Of a stretch of DNA of 64,000 bases, positions 22,177-30,177 are shown piece after piece. The stretch is from positions 116,908 through 180,907 of the forward strand of contig JAVYML010000001.1 in assembly GCA_038736355.1 (NCBI GenBank). Direction: 5' to 3'. A program made the position numbers and the translations under genes. Position 1 is the stretch's first letter, and each line of letters opens with the position of its first letter. Origin of the DNA: Candidatus Hadarchaeales archaeon. GTDB lineage: Archaea > Hadarchaeota > Hadarchaeia > Hadarchaeales > WYZ-LMO6. Under the pieces are notes generated by a model. It was given only the letters and a program-made list of their open reading frames with translations, was not told where the DNA came from and did not search any database.

Positions 22177-22974
22177 ATGATGAGGTGTCCCCGCTGTGGG
22201 TATGAGTGGAAACCCAAAGTCCCCAATCCCAAGGAATGCCCGAGGTGCAAGGTAAGGTTGGATTACAAGCCTCACACCACTCTTCCACAGGGGGCACCCC
22301 AAAAAATAAAGGAGGTGAGGGAAGGAATGGCGAGGAAATTACCCTGGGTGGCGGCTGCGGTGGTCATAGTAGTAGCAGTGGGACTGGGAAGCTGGCTCTG
22401 GCTTCAGCCTGCAGCGGTAACCCCTGGATGGAATGCCATGGTAAACGTTAGCGGACCCCTCAGCGGGCCTATAGCGGTGGGTCTCTTGAGCGGTCCTTAT
22501 GGCGACTTTGGTATAGAAAACATCTTCATCATGGTTCACGCCAACCAAAGCCAATGGAAAGGCAAAGCCCCTGAGGAGTGGGGCACGACATATGGTTCAG
22601 ACAGCGATAACTACTACGCGGTAATCAGTCAGAACAATCAGACTGTAAACATACCGTATGAAAGGAGATTCGATATCTTGGTGGTGTACAGAATCAGGGG
22701 AGATAACGTAGCTTATATGAGGTACGAAAACACCTACGAATACATTACCATTACGGGGACCTTCCCTGCGGAAGAAAACAGGCTAAGAAGTCAGACGGAC
22801 TGGGAAACCTCTGATCTCTGGCACACTGAAAATGTTACATACGGGGCAGTAGGAAAAGATTATCCAAGTTCGTGGATGAGGATTTACAACTTCATCGACA
22901 ACCACGGCAACGGCTTCATCTTGCCAGCCGGCGGTTCCATCACCATCAACCTGACCATCTATACCTGGAAGTGA
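22177..22974 (+). CDS. Zinc-ribbon, single-pass membrane protein with surface domain
   Basis: 265 residues. The N-terminus is a zinc ribbon (CPRCGYEW and CPRCKVRL), then a linker, a membrane helix (WVAAAVVIVVAVGLGSWLWL) and an extracellular domain of about 170 residues rich in Asn and Tyr. The segment GIENIFIMVHANQSQ followed later by YYAVISQNNQTVNIPYE matches GIENIYLMKHG and GVISHSGQTVTIRAYE in the gene at 23454, so the two are paralogues. The zinc ribbon should face the cytoplasm. Function is unknown; position next to two signal peptidase homologues suggests a processed or displayed surface protein. Confidence 0.7.
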   Translation: MMRCPRCGYEWKPKVPNPKECPRCKVRLDYKPHTTLPQGAPQKIKEVREGMARKLPWVAAAVVIVVAVGLGSWLWLQPAAVTPGWNAMVNVSGPLSGPIAVGLLSGPYGDFGIENIFIMVHANQSQWKGKAPEEWGTTYGSDSDNYYAVISQNNQTVNIPYERRFDILVVYRIRGDNVAYMRYENTYEYITITGTFPAEENRLRSQTDWETSDLWHTENVTYGAVGKDYPSSWMRIYNFIDNHGNGFILPAGGSITINLTIYTWK

Positions 22975-22987
22975 GCTGACCACCGCA

Positions 22988-23016
22988 ACCTTTTTCTTTT
23001 TTCCTTCTTTTTTCTT
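22988..23016 (+). terminator. Poly-T terminator
   Basis: Three closely spaced T-rich tracts (CTTTTTCTTTTTTCC and TTCTTTTTTC) directly follow the stop at 22974. Archaeal transcription commonly ends at such tracts. The next gene starts at once, so read-through may also occur. Confidence 0.5.
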
Positions 23017-23019
23017 TCT

Positions 23020-23430
23020 GTGAGTTACTCCAAGCTGGTAGCCATTTCCATCCTTTTGCTCTTCTCCCTCCTTCTCCTCCTCACCATCCCTCCCTCCTAC
23101 CCAAGGGATACGAAAGACTGGAGTGAAGCCTTCCTAGGTCATCGGGCCCTTCTCGATCGGAGGATCTGGCCCCTCACCCTGATGGGAAGCAGCATGTATC
23201 CCTCCCTTACCGAAAACGACCTCCTCCTCTGCGTGGAGGAGGATCCCGCAAACCTCAGGATAGGGGACATCGTCGTGTACCGGTATGAAGGGACCCTAGT
23301 GGCCCACCGGATTGTGGGGTTCTGGGAAAACGGGGTGGTCACGAAGGGGGATGCGCCGGAGGCGTGGGAGGAACACAGGGTGGGGTGGGAGGACATCCGT
23401 GGGAGGGTGATGGGGGTCCTCCCAAGGTAA
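23020..23430 (+). CDS. Signal peptidase I, archaeal S26B type
   Basis: 136 residues from GTG. One N-terminal membrane helix (LVAISILLLFSLLLLLTI) is followed by the S26B catalytic core. The nucleophile Ser lies in GSSMYPSLTEND and the general-base His in LVAHRIVGF, the Ser-His pair of Sec11-like archaeal enzymes. The conserved KGDAPE segment is also present. It is shorter than housekeeping archaeal Sec11, and its place between two paralogous surface-protein genes suggests it is dedicated to them. It is 24 bases upstream of the next gene. Confidence 0.85.
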   Translation: MSYSKLVAISILLLFSLLLLLTIPPSYPRDTKDWSEAFLGHRALLDRRIWPLTLMGSSMYPSLTENDLLLCVEEDPANLRIGDIVVYRYEGTLVAHRIVGFWENGVVTKGDAPEAWEEHRVGWEDIRGRVMGVLPR

Positions 23431-23453
23431 TAATATCTCCATCCGAAAGGGGG

Positions 23454-24107
23454 ATGATGGCCGGGGAGCTGAAGTGGGGAATAGACAAGTATTGGCGCCT
23501 GAAAAGGAGGCTCAAACAACTCTTCCCCTTCCTCGTGGTCCTCGCTCTCGTACCCGTGCTGCTGCTCTTACCCCACTCCTCCTCCCCCCCACCTCTCGAC
23601 AACTGGCCCAAAGCAGTGGTGAGGGGACCCACTTTCGCCATAGCTAGTAAAAGATCCACCCAACCCCTCGCCCTTCTCAAAGGGGGGCTTACGGGAATAG
23701 AAAACATTTACCTCATGAAGCATGGAACTTACTATCCAGGCGAGAACCTGGCCGATAATTCTCTGAGGTGGATGGGAGTAATTTCGCACAGTGGACAAAC
23801 GGTGACCATAAGGGCTTACGAAGTGTTCGATATCGTGGTGGCTGTGAGGGCCAAAGCCGATGGAGAAAACCTGGCTTACGCCACAAAGGAAAACATCAGA
23901 GTCTGGCTGGGGGCGAGTGGGGCTTTTACCATACCCTTCAACTACGCCCCCGACTGGAAGGAATACGTATTTTACAGTGAAGGATATGGGACCCCTCATG
24001 GTTACCTCAGGATGAATGTGGTCTGGGACAACGACGGGGAAGGATACCTTCTCTTTCCCGGGCAGGAGCTCTGGATAGACAACCTCATCCTGGAGCTCTG
24101 GGGGTGA
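23454..24107 (+). CDS. Membrane-anchored surface protein, paralogue of 22177 gene
   Basis: 217 residues from the ATG-ATG pair at 23454, which follows a GGGGG site; an earlier in-frame start would overlap the peptidase gene with low-complexity residues. A basic N-terminus (KYWRLKRRLKQ) precedes one membrane helix (FLVVLALVPVLLLL) and a beta-rich extracellular domain. It shares the GIENI, GVISHSGQTV and DIVV segments with the 22177 protein but lacks its zinc ribbon. It is sandwiched between two signal peptidase homologues and is a probable substrate or partner. Function unknown. Confidence 0.7.
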   Translation: MMAGELKWGIDKYWRLKRRLKQLFPFLVVLALVPVLLLLPHSSSPPPLDNWPKAVVRGPTFAIASKRSTQPLALLKGGLTGIENIYLMKHGTYYPGENLADNSLRWMGVISHSGQTVTIRAYEVFDIVVAVRAKADGENLAYATKENIRVWLGASGAFTIPFNYAPDWKEYVFYSEGYGTPHGYLRMNVVWDNDGEGYLLFPGQELWIDNLILELWG

Positions 24108-24110
24108 GGG

Positions 24111-24530
24111 ATGAGGAGGGAAACCCTCCTGAACCTGCTGATCCTCCTTTTGCTGGGGATGGTTACCTTCCTCTCCATTTTCCACCTCTCCAGGCACTTC
24201 CAAGAGCTGGAGAACCGCACGGAGTGGTTCGGAGGGTATGCGGCCTTTCTGGACCGGGAGCTGCATCTGAGCAGGGCCGAGGACTGGGGAATGGGAAGAA
24301 CGGTAAAGGAGAACGATACGGTAATCTGGGTGAAGGTGGATCCTTCCGTTCCCAAGGTGGGGGACCTCATCCTTTACCGGGAACCTGGAACGGGAAGAGT
24401 GGTGGTACACAGGGTGGTGGAGAGAGTAGGGAACTCCTTTAGAACCAAGGGAGATGCCCTTCCTTCACCCGACAACTACCTGGTGGAAGAGCTGGAAGGT
24501 CTGGTGATAGGGATCATCTATTCCCGATAA
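24111..24530 (+). CDS. Signal peptidase homologue lacking the catalytic serine
   Basis: 139 residues, one N-terminal membrane helix (LLNLLILLLLGMVTFLSIF). The core aligns with the peptidase at 23020: VKENDTVIWVKVDPSVPKVG against the TENDLLLC region, and VVVHRVVERV against LVAHRIVGF. Where an active enzyme has Ser-Met, this protein has WGMGRT, so the nucleophile is replaced by Gly. The His and the KGDALPSPDN segment are kept. It is therefore probably catalytically dead and may bind, present or regulate rather than cut. The upstream stop and this ATG are separated by three bases, so it belongs to the same operon. Confidence 0.75.
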   Translation: MRRETLLNLLILLLLGMVTFLSIFHLSRHFQELENRTEWFGGYAAFLDRELHLSRAEDWGMGRTVKENDTVIWVKVDPSVPKVGDLILYREPGTGRVVVHRVVERVGNSFRTKGDALPSPDNYLVEELEGLVIGIIYSR

Positions 24531-24560
24531 GACTTTTCCAAGGGACTTCAAAGGGAATTG

Positions 24561-24935
24561 ATGGAACTTGGAAGGCTTCTCAAGAGGTGGGTGGAAAAAC
24601 CGGAAACTCCTTTCCTCCTTTCCTCCTTTCTGATCCTCTTGCTCGGGGGTTATCTCCTGGACGCCACCCTCATCTTGATGGCCCTCCTCATGTGGCTTAG
24701 CCTGGCCGTGGCCTTCGATTTGATCTCCTCCGACCTGCCGCCCAAACTCCTTCCCCCTCTCCCAGTTTCCTTCCTTTTTGGGCTCCTCTTCGTGGTGGGG
24801 GCATTGCGCTCCTTTTCCAGAGGGATTTTCACCTGGCAAGTCTGGGTACTCCTGCTGGCAGGCATCCTCTCCCTAAGGTCTTCCCAGCAATGGTTGGGAA
24901 GGGGAAAACGCAGGAAGAAGGAGGTTAGGATCTGA
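24561..24935 (+). CDS. Small polytopic membrane protein of unknown function
   Basis: 124 residues with about four hydrophobic segments (PFLLSSFLILLLGGYLLDA, TLILMALLMWLSLAVAF, PVSFLFGLLFVVGALRS, WQVWVLLLAGILSL) and a basic C-terminal tail (GRGKRRKKEVR). ATG at 24561 is preferred over the TTG one codon earlier. It follows the signal peptidase cluster by 30 bases and probably shares its transcript. Its end overlaps the convergent rhomboid gene by 11 bases. No family is recognised. Confidence 0.6.
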   Translation: MELGRLLKRWVEKPETPFLLSSFLILLLGGYLLDATLILMALLMWLSLAVAFDLISSDLPPKLLPPLPVSFLFGLLFVVGALRSFSRGIFTWQVWVLLLAGILSLRSSQQWLGRGKRRKKEVRI

Positions 24936-25608
24936 ATCCCCGGTAGGAAGTTCTCTCCCACAGCATGAACGTGAAAATCACCATGCCGTAGATGAAGCCC
25001 AAAACATGTGCCTGAACGTTGGCCGAGGGGGCCACGCTGAAGAAGGAGGAGGGGTGGAAAAGGAGCTCCCAGCCAAAGACCAACAGAACGGCCACGGCGG
25101 GGGAGGCTGCAAGGAGGAGGGGAAACCTGAGGGAGGGATACTTCAGGGAGAGTCTGGAAAAGAGGAGGAAGTTGTAGAAGGAGGAAACGAAGACCATACC
25201 CATCACCGCATACACTATTCCGGAGGAACCGCAGGAGGTGGAGGAGGAACCGGAGGACCAGCGGTAAAGAAAATCCACCAAATTCACCCCCAGCCCTGCT
25301 AGGAAAAGGGAAAGGGTGAAGGCCAACGCCATCTCCCTCCTCACCTCTACCCTCCTCGGAAAGTGGAGGAGAACGAAGAGGAAGGAAAAGGATATGAAGG
25401 AAAGGAGGTTGGAGAGGAGATGCTCTGTATCCGCATGGGTGAAGAGGGCGGTGAAAATGCCCCAAGGATGGGAACGGGAGAGGGAAAGGAGGGGGAGAAG
25501 GGAGGGAAAGAAGGAGGTCCAGACGAAGAAGAGAAGACTGAGGAGGACCACTGCCAGAACCGCTTTTCCCACCTCCTCGAACCCCACCAACCACTTCTTG
25601 AGTTCCAC
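24925..25608 (-). CDS. Rhomboid-family intramembrane serine protease
   Basis: 227 residues, about six membrane helices. Family motifs are complete: the Trp-Gly and HADTEHLLSN segment in helix 2 (FTALFTHAD), the nucleophile Ser in CGSSGIVYA, and the base His in NVQAHVLGFIYG. Rhomboids cut membrane-anchored proteins within or near the bilayer. Convergent with the surface-protein/signal peptidase cluster, so a link to processing of those proteins is possible but not shown. Confidence 0.9.
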   Translation of the reverse strand: MELKKWLVGFEEVGKAVLAVVLLSLLFFVWTSFFPSLLPLLSLSRSHPWGIFTALFTHADTEHLLSNLLSFISFSFLFVLLHFPRRVEVRREMALAFTLSLFLAGLGVNLVDFLYRWSSGSSSTSCGSSGIVYAVMGMVFVSSFYNFLLFSRLSLKYPSLRFPLLLAASPAVAVLLVFGWELLFHPSSFFSVAPSANVQAHVLGFIYGMVIFTFMLWERTSYRGFRS

Positions 25609-25623
25609 TCGCTTCCCCCCGAG

Positions 25624-26877
25624 TTATCGGTTATCCCTCTCCCTGGAACTTTCCTTGTTTCCTCGAATCGCGGATTTGAGCCTCTCCAGTCTTGACTCCA
25701 CCTCCTTCTCGAGCTCGGCAGCGGGTGCCACCTCCAACCAAATCCTCTGGGTCCTCCCCCTCGGGTGGAGGGTGGTTTCCTCCACCTCCAGAATCCCCAG
25801 CATCCTGAGCCTCTCCAAGTGCTCCAGCATGGTGGAATGGTGCCTGGGCTTTTCCCCGTACTCCTCGCAAACCACCTCGTATGCCTTCCTGAGTTCCCCC
25901 GTCGTCAGCTCTCCGACCCTCTTCAGCCTCCTCAAAGCCGCCAAGAGGAGGAGAAGCTCGTGGAGGGAGAGTTCGGAAAGGATTTCCCTCTTCAGCTCCG
26001 GATAAAGGAAAGCCCTGGCGGCCCTCACGTGCTCGGGCAAAACCGTCTTGCTCCCCTGGCCCTCCGCCAACATCCCTGCCCTCAGGAGGAGCTCTATCCC
26101 CATCCTGGCATCGCCCGTCTTGGAAGCCATTTCCGCCGCCAGCTCGAGGGTCTCGTCGGGAAGGGCCCCCCTGCGGAAGGCCTCTTCCCTCCTGGCCTTG
26201 AGGATTTCCACCAACTGTTCCTTCGTGTAGGGTGGGAGCTCGAGGTGATGGCCTAGGAAGGTGGCCCTAGTGGGCTCATCCAGTCCTCCAAGGAACCTCA
26301 GGTCCCTGGAAATGGAGAGGAGGCTTATCCTCGAAGCGGTCTCCCCAGCCCTGCTCAGGGAATAGAGGAGGTCGGGACCATGCCTCTCCACCAAGTAGTC
26401 CACCTCATCCAGGATGAGGAGAAGGGAGAGGGAGTGGTGCTTCAAGTGCTCCACGAGCATCGAGAGGAGTTCCCCCTTTCCCACACCCCTCTCCGGCCAA
26501 GTGGGGAAGAACTTCCTCACGGTCTCCAGCAACAGGGAGTAGGGGGTCCTTCCCCTACAGTTCAGGTAGAGGTGGAAGAGCTTCCTTCCCCTCCTCCCCA
26601 TCTCCCTCTCGGCTTCCATCCCGAACCTCCGGGAGAGGGCGGTTTTTCCCACCCCTATCCTTCCCGTGATCAGCACCCTGCAGGGGATACCTCCCTCCAG
26701 CAGGGGACGGAAGAGGGAAACCAACCTCCTGGACTCCTCCTCCCTTCCCACGAGCTTGGAAGGCAGATAATCGGGTGAGAGCTTTCCGGGATCGGTGAAG
26801 ATCGAACCCTTCCCCAGTTCCTCCCTGAAGATCTCCTCGAACACTTTTTCTTTTTTCCTCCCAGAGGAAAAATCCAT
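25624..26877 (-). CDS. cdc6: Orc1/Cdc6 replication initiator
   Basis: 417 residues, normal length. Walker A GRIGVGKT is at 72-79, Walker B LLLILDEVD at about 152-160, and sensor-2 segment TGDARMGIELL follows. A C-terminal winged helix (about residues 320-400, ending near RGRTQRIWLEV) binds origin DNA in this family. It loads the MCM helicase at origins. The ATG lies inside an 8-base inverted repeat at 26877-26902. Only 36 bases separate it from the divergent tungstate transporter operon, so no large origin region adjoins it. Confidence 0.93.
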   Translation of the reverse strand: MDFSSGRKKEKVFEEIFREELGKGSIFTDPGKLSPDYLPSKLVGREEESRRLVSLFRPLLEGGIPCRVLITGRIGVGKTALSRRFGMEAEREMGRRGRKLFHLYLNCRGRTPYSLLLETVRKFFPTWPERGVGKGELLSMLVEHLKHHSLSLLLILDEVDYLVERHGPDLLYSLSRAGETASRISLLSISRDLRFLGGLDEPTRATFLGHHLELPPYTKEQLVEILKARREEAFRRGALPDETLELAAEMASKTGDARMGIELLLRAGMLAEGQGSKTVLPEHVRAARAFLYPELKREILSELSLHELLLLLAALRRLKRVGELTTGELRKAYEVVCEEYGEKPRHHSTMLEHLERLRMLGILEVEETTLHPRGRTQRIWLEVAPAAELEKEVESRLERLKSAIRGNKESSRERDNR

Positions 26878-26902
26878 CGATATGCTTAATTAGACATATC
26901 GA
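26877..26902. promoter_or_regulatory. ModE-box-like palindrome between cdc6 and tup operon
   Basis: TCGATATG (26877-26884) and CATATCGA (26895-26902) form a perfect 8-base inverted repeat with a 10-base A/T-rich spacer. The TCG-ATAT / ATAT-CGA arms resemble the box bound by bacterial ModE (known consensus with CG-TATAT arms). A ModE-family regulator is the last gene of the divergent tupABC operon, so metal-dependent autoregulation is likely. The site overlaps the cdc6 start codon. Confidence 0.6.
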
Positions 26903-26913
26903 CAAGAGGAGGG

Positions 26914-27813
26914 ATGCGTGGATGGCCCTTGAAGATGCTCATCCTCCTTCTCTTCCTTTCCTCCCTTTCCCTGTGGGCGGGAAGGGGAAGGCCGGGCATA
27001 AGGGTGGCCACCACCACCAGTCTCTACGAAACGGGCCTGCTCGAGTACTTGGCGGAAAGGTACTTGGAGAAGGGTGGAAAACCCGTGGCTTTCCTCCCTT
27101 CGGGAACGGGGACGGCCCTTCTCTCCGCCAAGAGGGGTGAGGCCGACCTCCTCCTCGTTCATGCCCCTCCGCTGGAAAGGAAGTTCATGGAAGAGGGATA
27201 CGGGGAGAGGAGGGTGGCGATAGCCTACAACTTCTTCCTCATCTTGGGACCACCCGGGGATCCGGCCGGGTGCGAGGACCTTCCCCCCCTCGAGGCCCTG
27301 AGCAGAATAGCCCTGGCAGGAAGGGGGGGAAGGGCGAGATGGGTCTCGAGGGGTGACCTCTCCGGCACCCATGTTAGGGAGAACCTCCTCTGGAGGGAAG
27401 CGGGTTTCGATCCGGAGGAGCTGAGGAAGGAGGGCTGGTACCTGGAGGCGGGGGCGGGGATGGGGCAGACCCTCCTGCTGGCCAGCGAGAAGGGGGCCTA
27501 TACCCTTTCCGATCTAGGGACCTTCCTGAAATACCGAAAAGAAGGACTCGTGCAGCTGAAGCCGATGACGGAAAGGGGGAAAGGGCTTCTCAACGTGTAC
27601 TCCGCCATCGTGGTGAACCCCAGAAGGGTGAAGGGGGTGAACTTCGGGGGGGCGGTAGAGTTCTTGGACTTTCTCCTTTCGGAGGGGCAGGAGCTCATAG
27701 GGAAGTTCGGAGTGGAGGAGTACGGCTCCCCCCTCTTCTTTCCCGTAATTGGACTGGAGAACTCGGACCCAGAGCTGGCGGTTTGGCTCAGGGAGGTTTG
27801 GGGGGAAGGATGA
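26914..27813 (+). CDS. tupA: Tungstate ABC transporter, substrate-binding protein
   Basis: 299 residues. An N-terminal hydrophobic segment (LKMLILLLFLSSLSLWAG) exports the protein. The mature part begins with RVATTTSLYETGLLEYLAER, the TTTS oxyanion-binding motif of the TupA family, which separates it from ModA and WtpA. Later ALAGRGGRARWVSRGDLSGTH and GAYTLSDLGTFLKY motifs are typical. It captures tungstate outside the membrane and hands it to TupB. First gene of a four-gene operon ending in a ModE regulator. Confidence 0.9.
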   Translation: MRGWPLKMLILLLFLSSLSLWAGRGRPGIRVATTTSLYETGLLEYLAERYLEKGGKPVAFLPSGTGTALLSAKRGEADLLLVHAPPLERKFMEEGYGERRVAIAYNFFLILGPPGDPAGCEDLPPLEALSRIALAGRGGRARWVSRGDLSGTHVRENLLWREAGFDPEELRKEGWYLEAGAGMGQTLLLASEKGAYTLSDLGTFLKYRKEGLVQLKPMTERGKGLLNVYSAIVVNPRRVKGVNFGGAVEFLDFLLSEGQELIGKFGVEEYGSPLFFPVIGLENSDPELAVWLREVWGEG

Positions 27814-28436
27814 TGCTGGACATCGTCCTGCGCTCCCTCTGGGTCTCCGGAACGGCCACCGCCCTCGCCCTCCTCTGGGGTCTTCCCCTCGCCCTCCTGC
27901 TGGGTCTGAAGGAGTTCAGGGGTAGGAGGGTGGTGCTCAACCTCTTCCACACCCTGCTCGGTCTTCCCACCGTCACCCTTGGTCTCCTCCTCTACCTCCT
28001 CCTCTCCAGCAGGGGACCCCTCGGCCCCCTCCATCTCCTCTACACCCCTTCGGCCATGATGCTGGGACAGGCTCTGCTGGTCACACCCATCATGGTGAGT
28101 CTCCTCGCCGATGCCCTACAGGCAGTGGATCCCGCGGTGAGGGACTTGGCGAGGACCCTAGGTGCCTCCGAAAAACAGGCCTCCCTAGTGGTGCTGGGAG
28201 AGGCCCGAAGGGGGGCGGTACTCGCGGTGCTGGCCTCCTTCAACAGGGCCATTTCCGAACTCGGTGTGGCTATGATGCTGGGGGGGAACATCCACGGGTA
28301 CACGAGGGTGATGACCACCGCCATAGCCCTCGAAACCGCCAAGGGGGAAATCCTCCTCTCCCTCCAACTGGCCATCATCCTCCTCTCCCTCGTCTTCTTC
28401 CTGAACTTCTTGGCGAACATGCTCGGGAGGGGGTAG
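27810..28436 (+). CDS. tupB: Tungstate ABC transporter, permease
   Basis: 208 residues, about five to six membrane helices, with the cytoplasmic EAA-type loop GEARRGAVLAVLASFNRAIS that docks the ATPase. The ATG at 27810 overlaps the tupA stop codon (ATGA), so translation is coupled. It forms the channel for tungstate taken from TupA. The TTLGASEKQASLVV-like stretch ahead of the loop is common to this permease family. Confidence 0.9.
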   Translation: MMLDIVLRSLWVSGTATALALLWGLPLALLLGLKEFRGRRVVLNLFHTLLGLPTVTLGLLLYLLLSSRGPLGPLHLLYTPSAMMLGQALLVTPIMVSLLADALQAVDPAVRDLARTLGASEKQASLVVLGEARRGAVLAVLASFNRAISELGVAMMLGGNIHGYTRVMTTAIALETAKGEILLSLQLAIILLSLVFFLNFLANMLGRG

Positions 28437-28437
28437 G

Positions 28438-29106
28438 ATGCTGGAGCTGAGGAAGGTGGTGAGGAGGTACGGGGGGAAGGAGGTCCTGAAGGGGATAAGC
28501 CTCAGGGTGAAGAAAGGGGAGAGCCTCTCCATCGTGGGGCCCAACGGTTCTGGAAAAACGACCCTCCTGAGGGTGATGGCCCTCCTGGATCCACCGGACG
28601 AGGGGGAAGTGGAATGTGGGGTGGAAAGGGGAAAGATCACGATGGTCTTCCAGCAGCCGGTTTTTTTCAACACCACCGTATACCACAACCTCGCCTATGG
28701 ACTGAAGCTGAGGGGATATCCGGAGGAGGAGGTGAGGAGGGAAGTGAAGAGGGCCCTCTCTCTGGTGGGGATGGGGGGATGCGAGGGGAGGAAGGCAGTG
28801 GAACTCTCGGGTGGGGAAAAACAGAGGATAGCCCTAGCCCGCGCCCTCGTCCTGAAGCCCGAACTCCTGCTGCTGGATGAACCTACCTCCAACCTCGATC
28901 CCGAGAACTCCAGGATGATAGAGGAGGTGATAGAAGAGATGGGGAAAGAGTGCACGCTGGTTCTAGCCACCAACCATCCCTTCCAAGCCTTCAGGCTCTC
29001 GGAAAGAATGGTTTATCTGCTGGAAGGGAGGATCCTCGCCCAAGGAAAACCGGAAGAAATCTTGAAACGGAGGATGGGGAAGTTTCTCAAGGGTGAATGG
29101 TGGTGA
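28438..29106 (+). CDS. tupC: Tungstate ABC transporter, ATPase
   Basis: 222 residues. Walker A GPNGSGKTT, Q-loop in TMVFQQPVFF, signature LSGGEKQRIALARAL, Walker B LLLLDEPTS and the switch His in ATNHPFQAF are all present. It drives transport through TupB. It starts one base after the permease stop and overlaps the ModE-like gene at its 3' end. The C-terminus lacks a TOBE domain; the only TOBE domain here is in the regulator. Confidence 0.92.
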   Translation: MLELRKVVRRYGGKEVLKGISLRVKKGESLSIVGPNGSGKTTLLRVMALLDPPDEGEVECGVERGKITMVFQQPVFFNTTVYHNLAYGLKLRGYPEEEVRREVKRALSLVGMGGCEGRKAVELSGGEKQRIALARALVLKPELLLLDEPTSNLDPENSRMIEEVIEEMGKECTLVLATNHPFQAFRLSERMVYLLEGRILAQGKPEEILKRRMGKFLKGEWW

Positions 29107-29648
29107 AGGATCTCAACCCGGAGGTAGGGCTCTGGTTCAGGAAGGGCGGGAAGACCTTGGGGGGAAAGGGAAAGGTGGAACTCTTACTCGCCATCGAAAG
29201 GGAAGGCTCCCTCAGCAGGGCGGCGAAGAAGCTGGGCATGTCCTACCGCCATGCCTGGGGGATGGTGAAGGAGCTGGAAGGGGAGCTGGGCGTCGAACTC
29301 CTCAGGAGGAGGAGGGGAGGAAAGGAAGGGGGGGAAAGCGTGCTGACGGAGGAAGGAAAGAAGCTCGTGAGGTGGTACGGTGTTCTGGAGGAGGCACTGA
29401 GGGAGATGGTGAAGGAAGAGACCTTCTGGGAAGCCCTCTCCACCAGGCTCTCCGCCAGGAACAGGCTAAAGGGGATAATCGAAAGCGTGGAGATGGGGGA
29501 GGTGGGGGCCACGGTCAAGATCTCCGTGGGTCCTTCCCTCCTAACCGCCTTCATCACCAGGGAAGCGGCCGAGATGCTGGGGCTGAAAAAAGGAGACGTG
29601 GTGGAGGCGGTGATCAAGGCCACGGAAGTGATGGTGGCGAAGCCTTGA
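29097..29648 (+). CDS. modE: ModE-family regulator (HTH plus one TOBE domain)
   Basis: 183 residues. The N-terminus is a LysR-like winged helix as in ModE (VELLLAIEREGSLSRAAKKL, then MSYRHAWGMVKELEGELG). The C-terminus is a single Mop/TOBE oxyanion-binding domain (ARNRLKGIIESVEMGEVGATVKISV approximate region, with ITREAAEMLGLKKGD). It should sense tungstate or molybdate and repress import when metal is plentiful. It overlaps tupC by ten bases (GTG starts at 29100 or 29103 are alternatives). The palindrome at 26877-26902 is its likely site. Confidence 0.87.
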   Translation: MVVKDLNPEVGLWFRKGGKTLGGKGKVELLLAIEREGSLSRAAKKLGMSYRHAWGMVKELEGELGVELLRRRRGGKEGGESVLTEEGKKLVRWYGVLEEALREMVKEETFWEALSTRLSARNRLKGIIESVEMGEVGATVKISVGPSLLTAFITREAAEMLGLKKGDVVEAVIKATEVMVAKP

Positions 29649-29660
29649 GACTATCCATAA

Positions 29661-29846
29661 CTAACCCTTTCCCTTCTTGAACTCCGCGTAACCACACCTC
29701 CCACAGGACCATCTGTCCTCGTGCTCCGCCATGAAAACACCCGGTCCGCATCTCGGGCAGTACCTTCTCAGGACCTTGAGCTTCCCTCCCTCCACCTTGT
29801 AGTATTTGGTCTTGGCCTGCTCACCCTTCGCCACCCTTTTCACCAC
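29661..29846 (-). CDS. rps27ae: 30S ribosomal protein S27ae
   Basis: About 61 residues. The diagnostic zinc finger is complete: [13 protein letters not shown] and [11 protein letters not shown]. The conserved body starts at [13 protein letters not shown] at 29834 is an equally good start and gives a length closer to the family. It overlaps the end of S24e, so the two are translationally coupled, the common archaeal order. Confidence 0.92.
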   Translation of the reverse strand: MVKRVAKGEQAKTKYYKVEGGKLKVLRRYCPRCGPGVFMAEHEDRWSCGRCGYAEFKKGKG

Positions 29847-30129
29847 CTTCCTTCTTCATCCCCCTCTGAAGCAGGTGCTTGGGGGCGAACTTCTTCATGA
29901 CCTCTTCGGAGCGATAGAGATGGGCCAGCCCCCTGGTACGGGAGGAGCCCTGATGGGTCCTGAGCTTCAGGATCACCAGCATCCCCCCATCCGCCCCCAG
30001 TTGCGAAGCCAACTGACCCCTCACCGCCTCGCGGGAAGGGGTGGGCTCCCCAGGATGGAGGACCTCGAACTTTACCTCCTCCCTCTCCACCAAAGGATTC
30101 TCCCTTCTCTCCAAAACCCTCAGCTCCAT
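29821..30129 (-). CDS. rps24e: 30S ribosomal protein S24e
   Basis: 102 residues, family length. Recognised by [20 protein letters not shown] at the start, the [12 protein letters not shown] helix and [17 protein letters not shown], typical of S24e. The C-terminus is Lys/Gly-rich. It precedes S27ae in one transcript. Confidence 0.92.
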   Translation of the reverse strand: MELRVLERRENPLVEREEVKFEVLHPGEPTPSREAVRGQLASQLGADGGMLVILKLRTHQGSSRTRGLAHLYRSEEVMKKFAPKHLLQRGMKKEGGEKGGEG

Positions 30130-30177
30130 TGGGAATCTCTACTCTTTTTCCCTCCGATTTTTTACCATTTCGGGACT

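Noticed and set aside
23364..23453. Earlier start of the 23454 surface-protein gene
   Set aside because: It would overlap the peptidase gene and add Gly-rich residues with no signal or homology; a ribosome site precedes the ATG pair at 23454.
26878..26913. Replication origin next to cdc6
   Set aside because: The gap is 36 bases with one palindrome and no origin-recognition-box repeats or long A/T-rich unwinding region.
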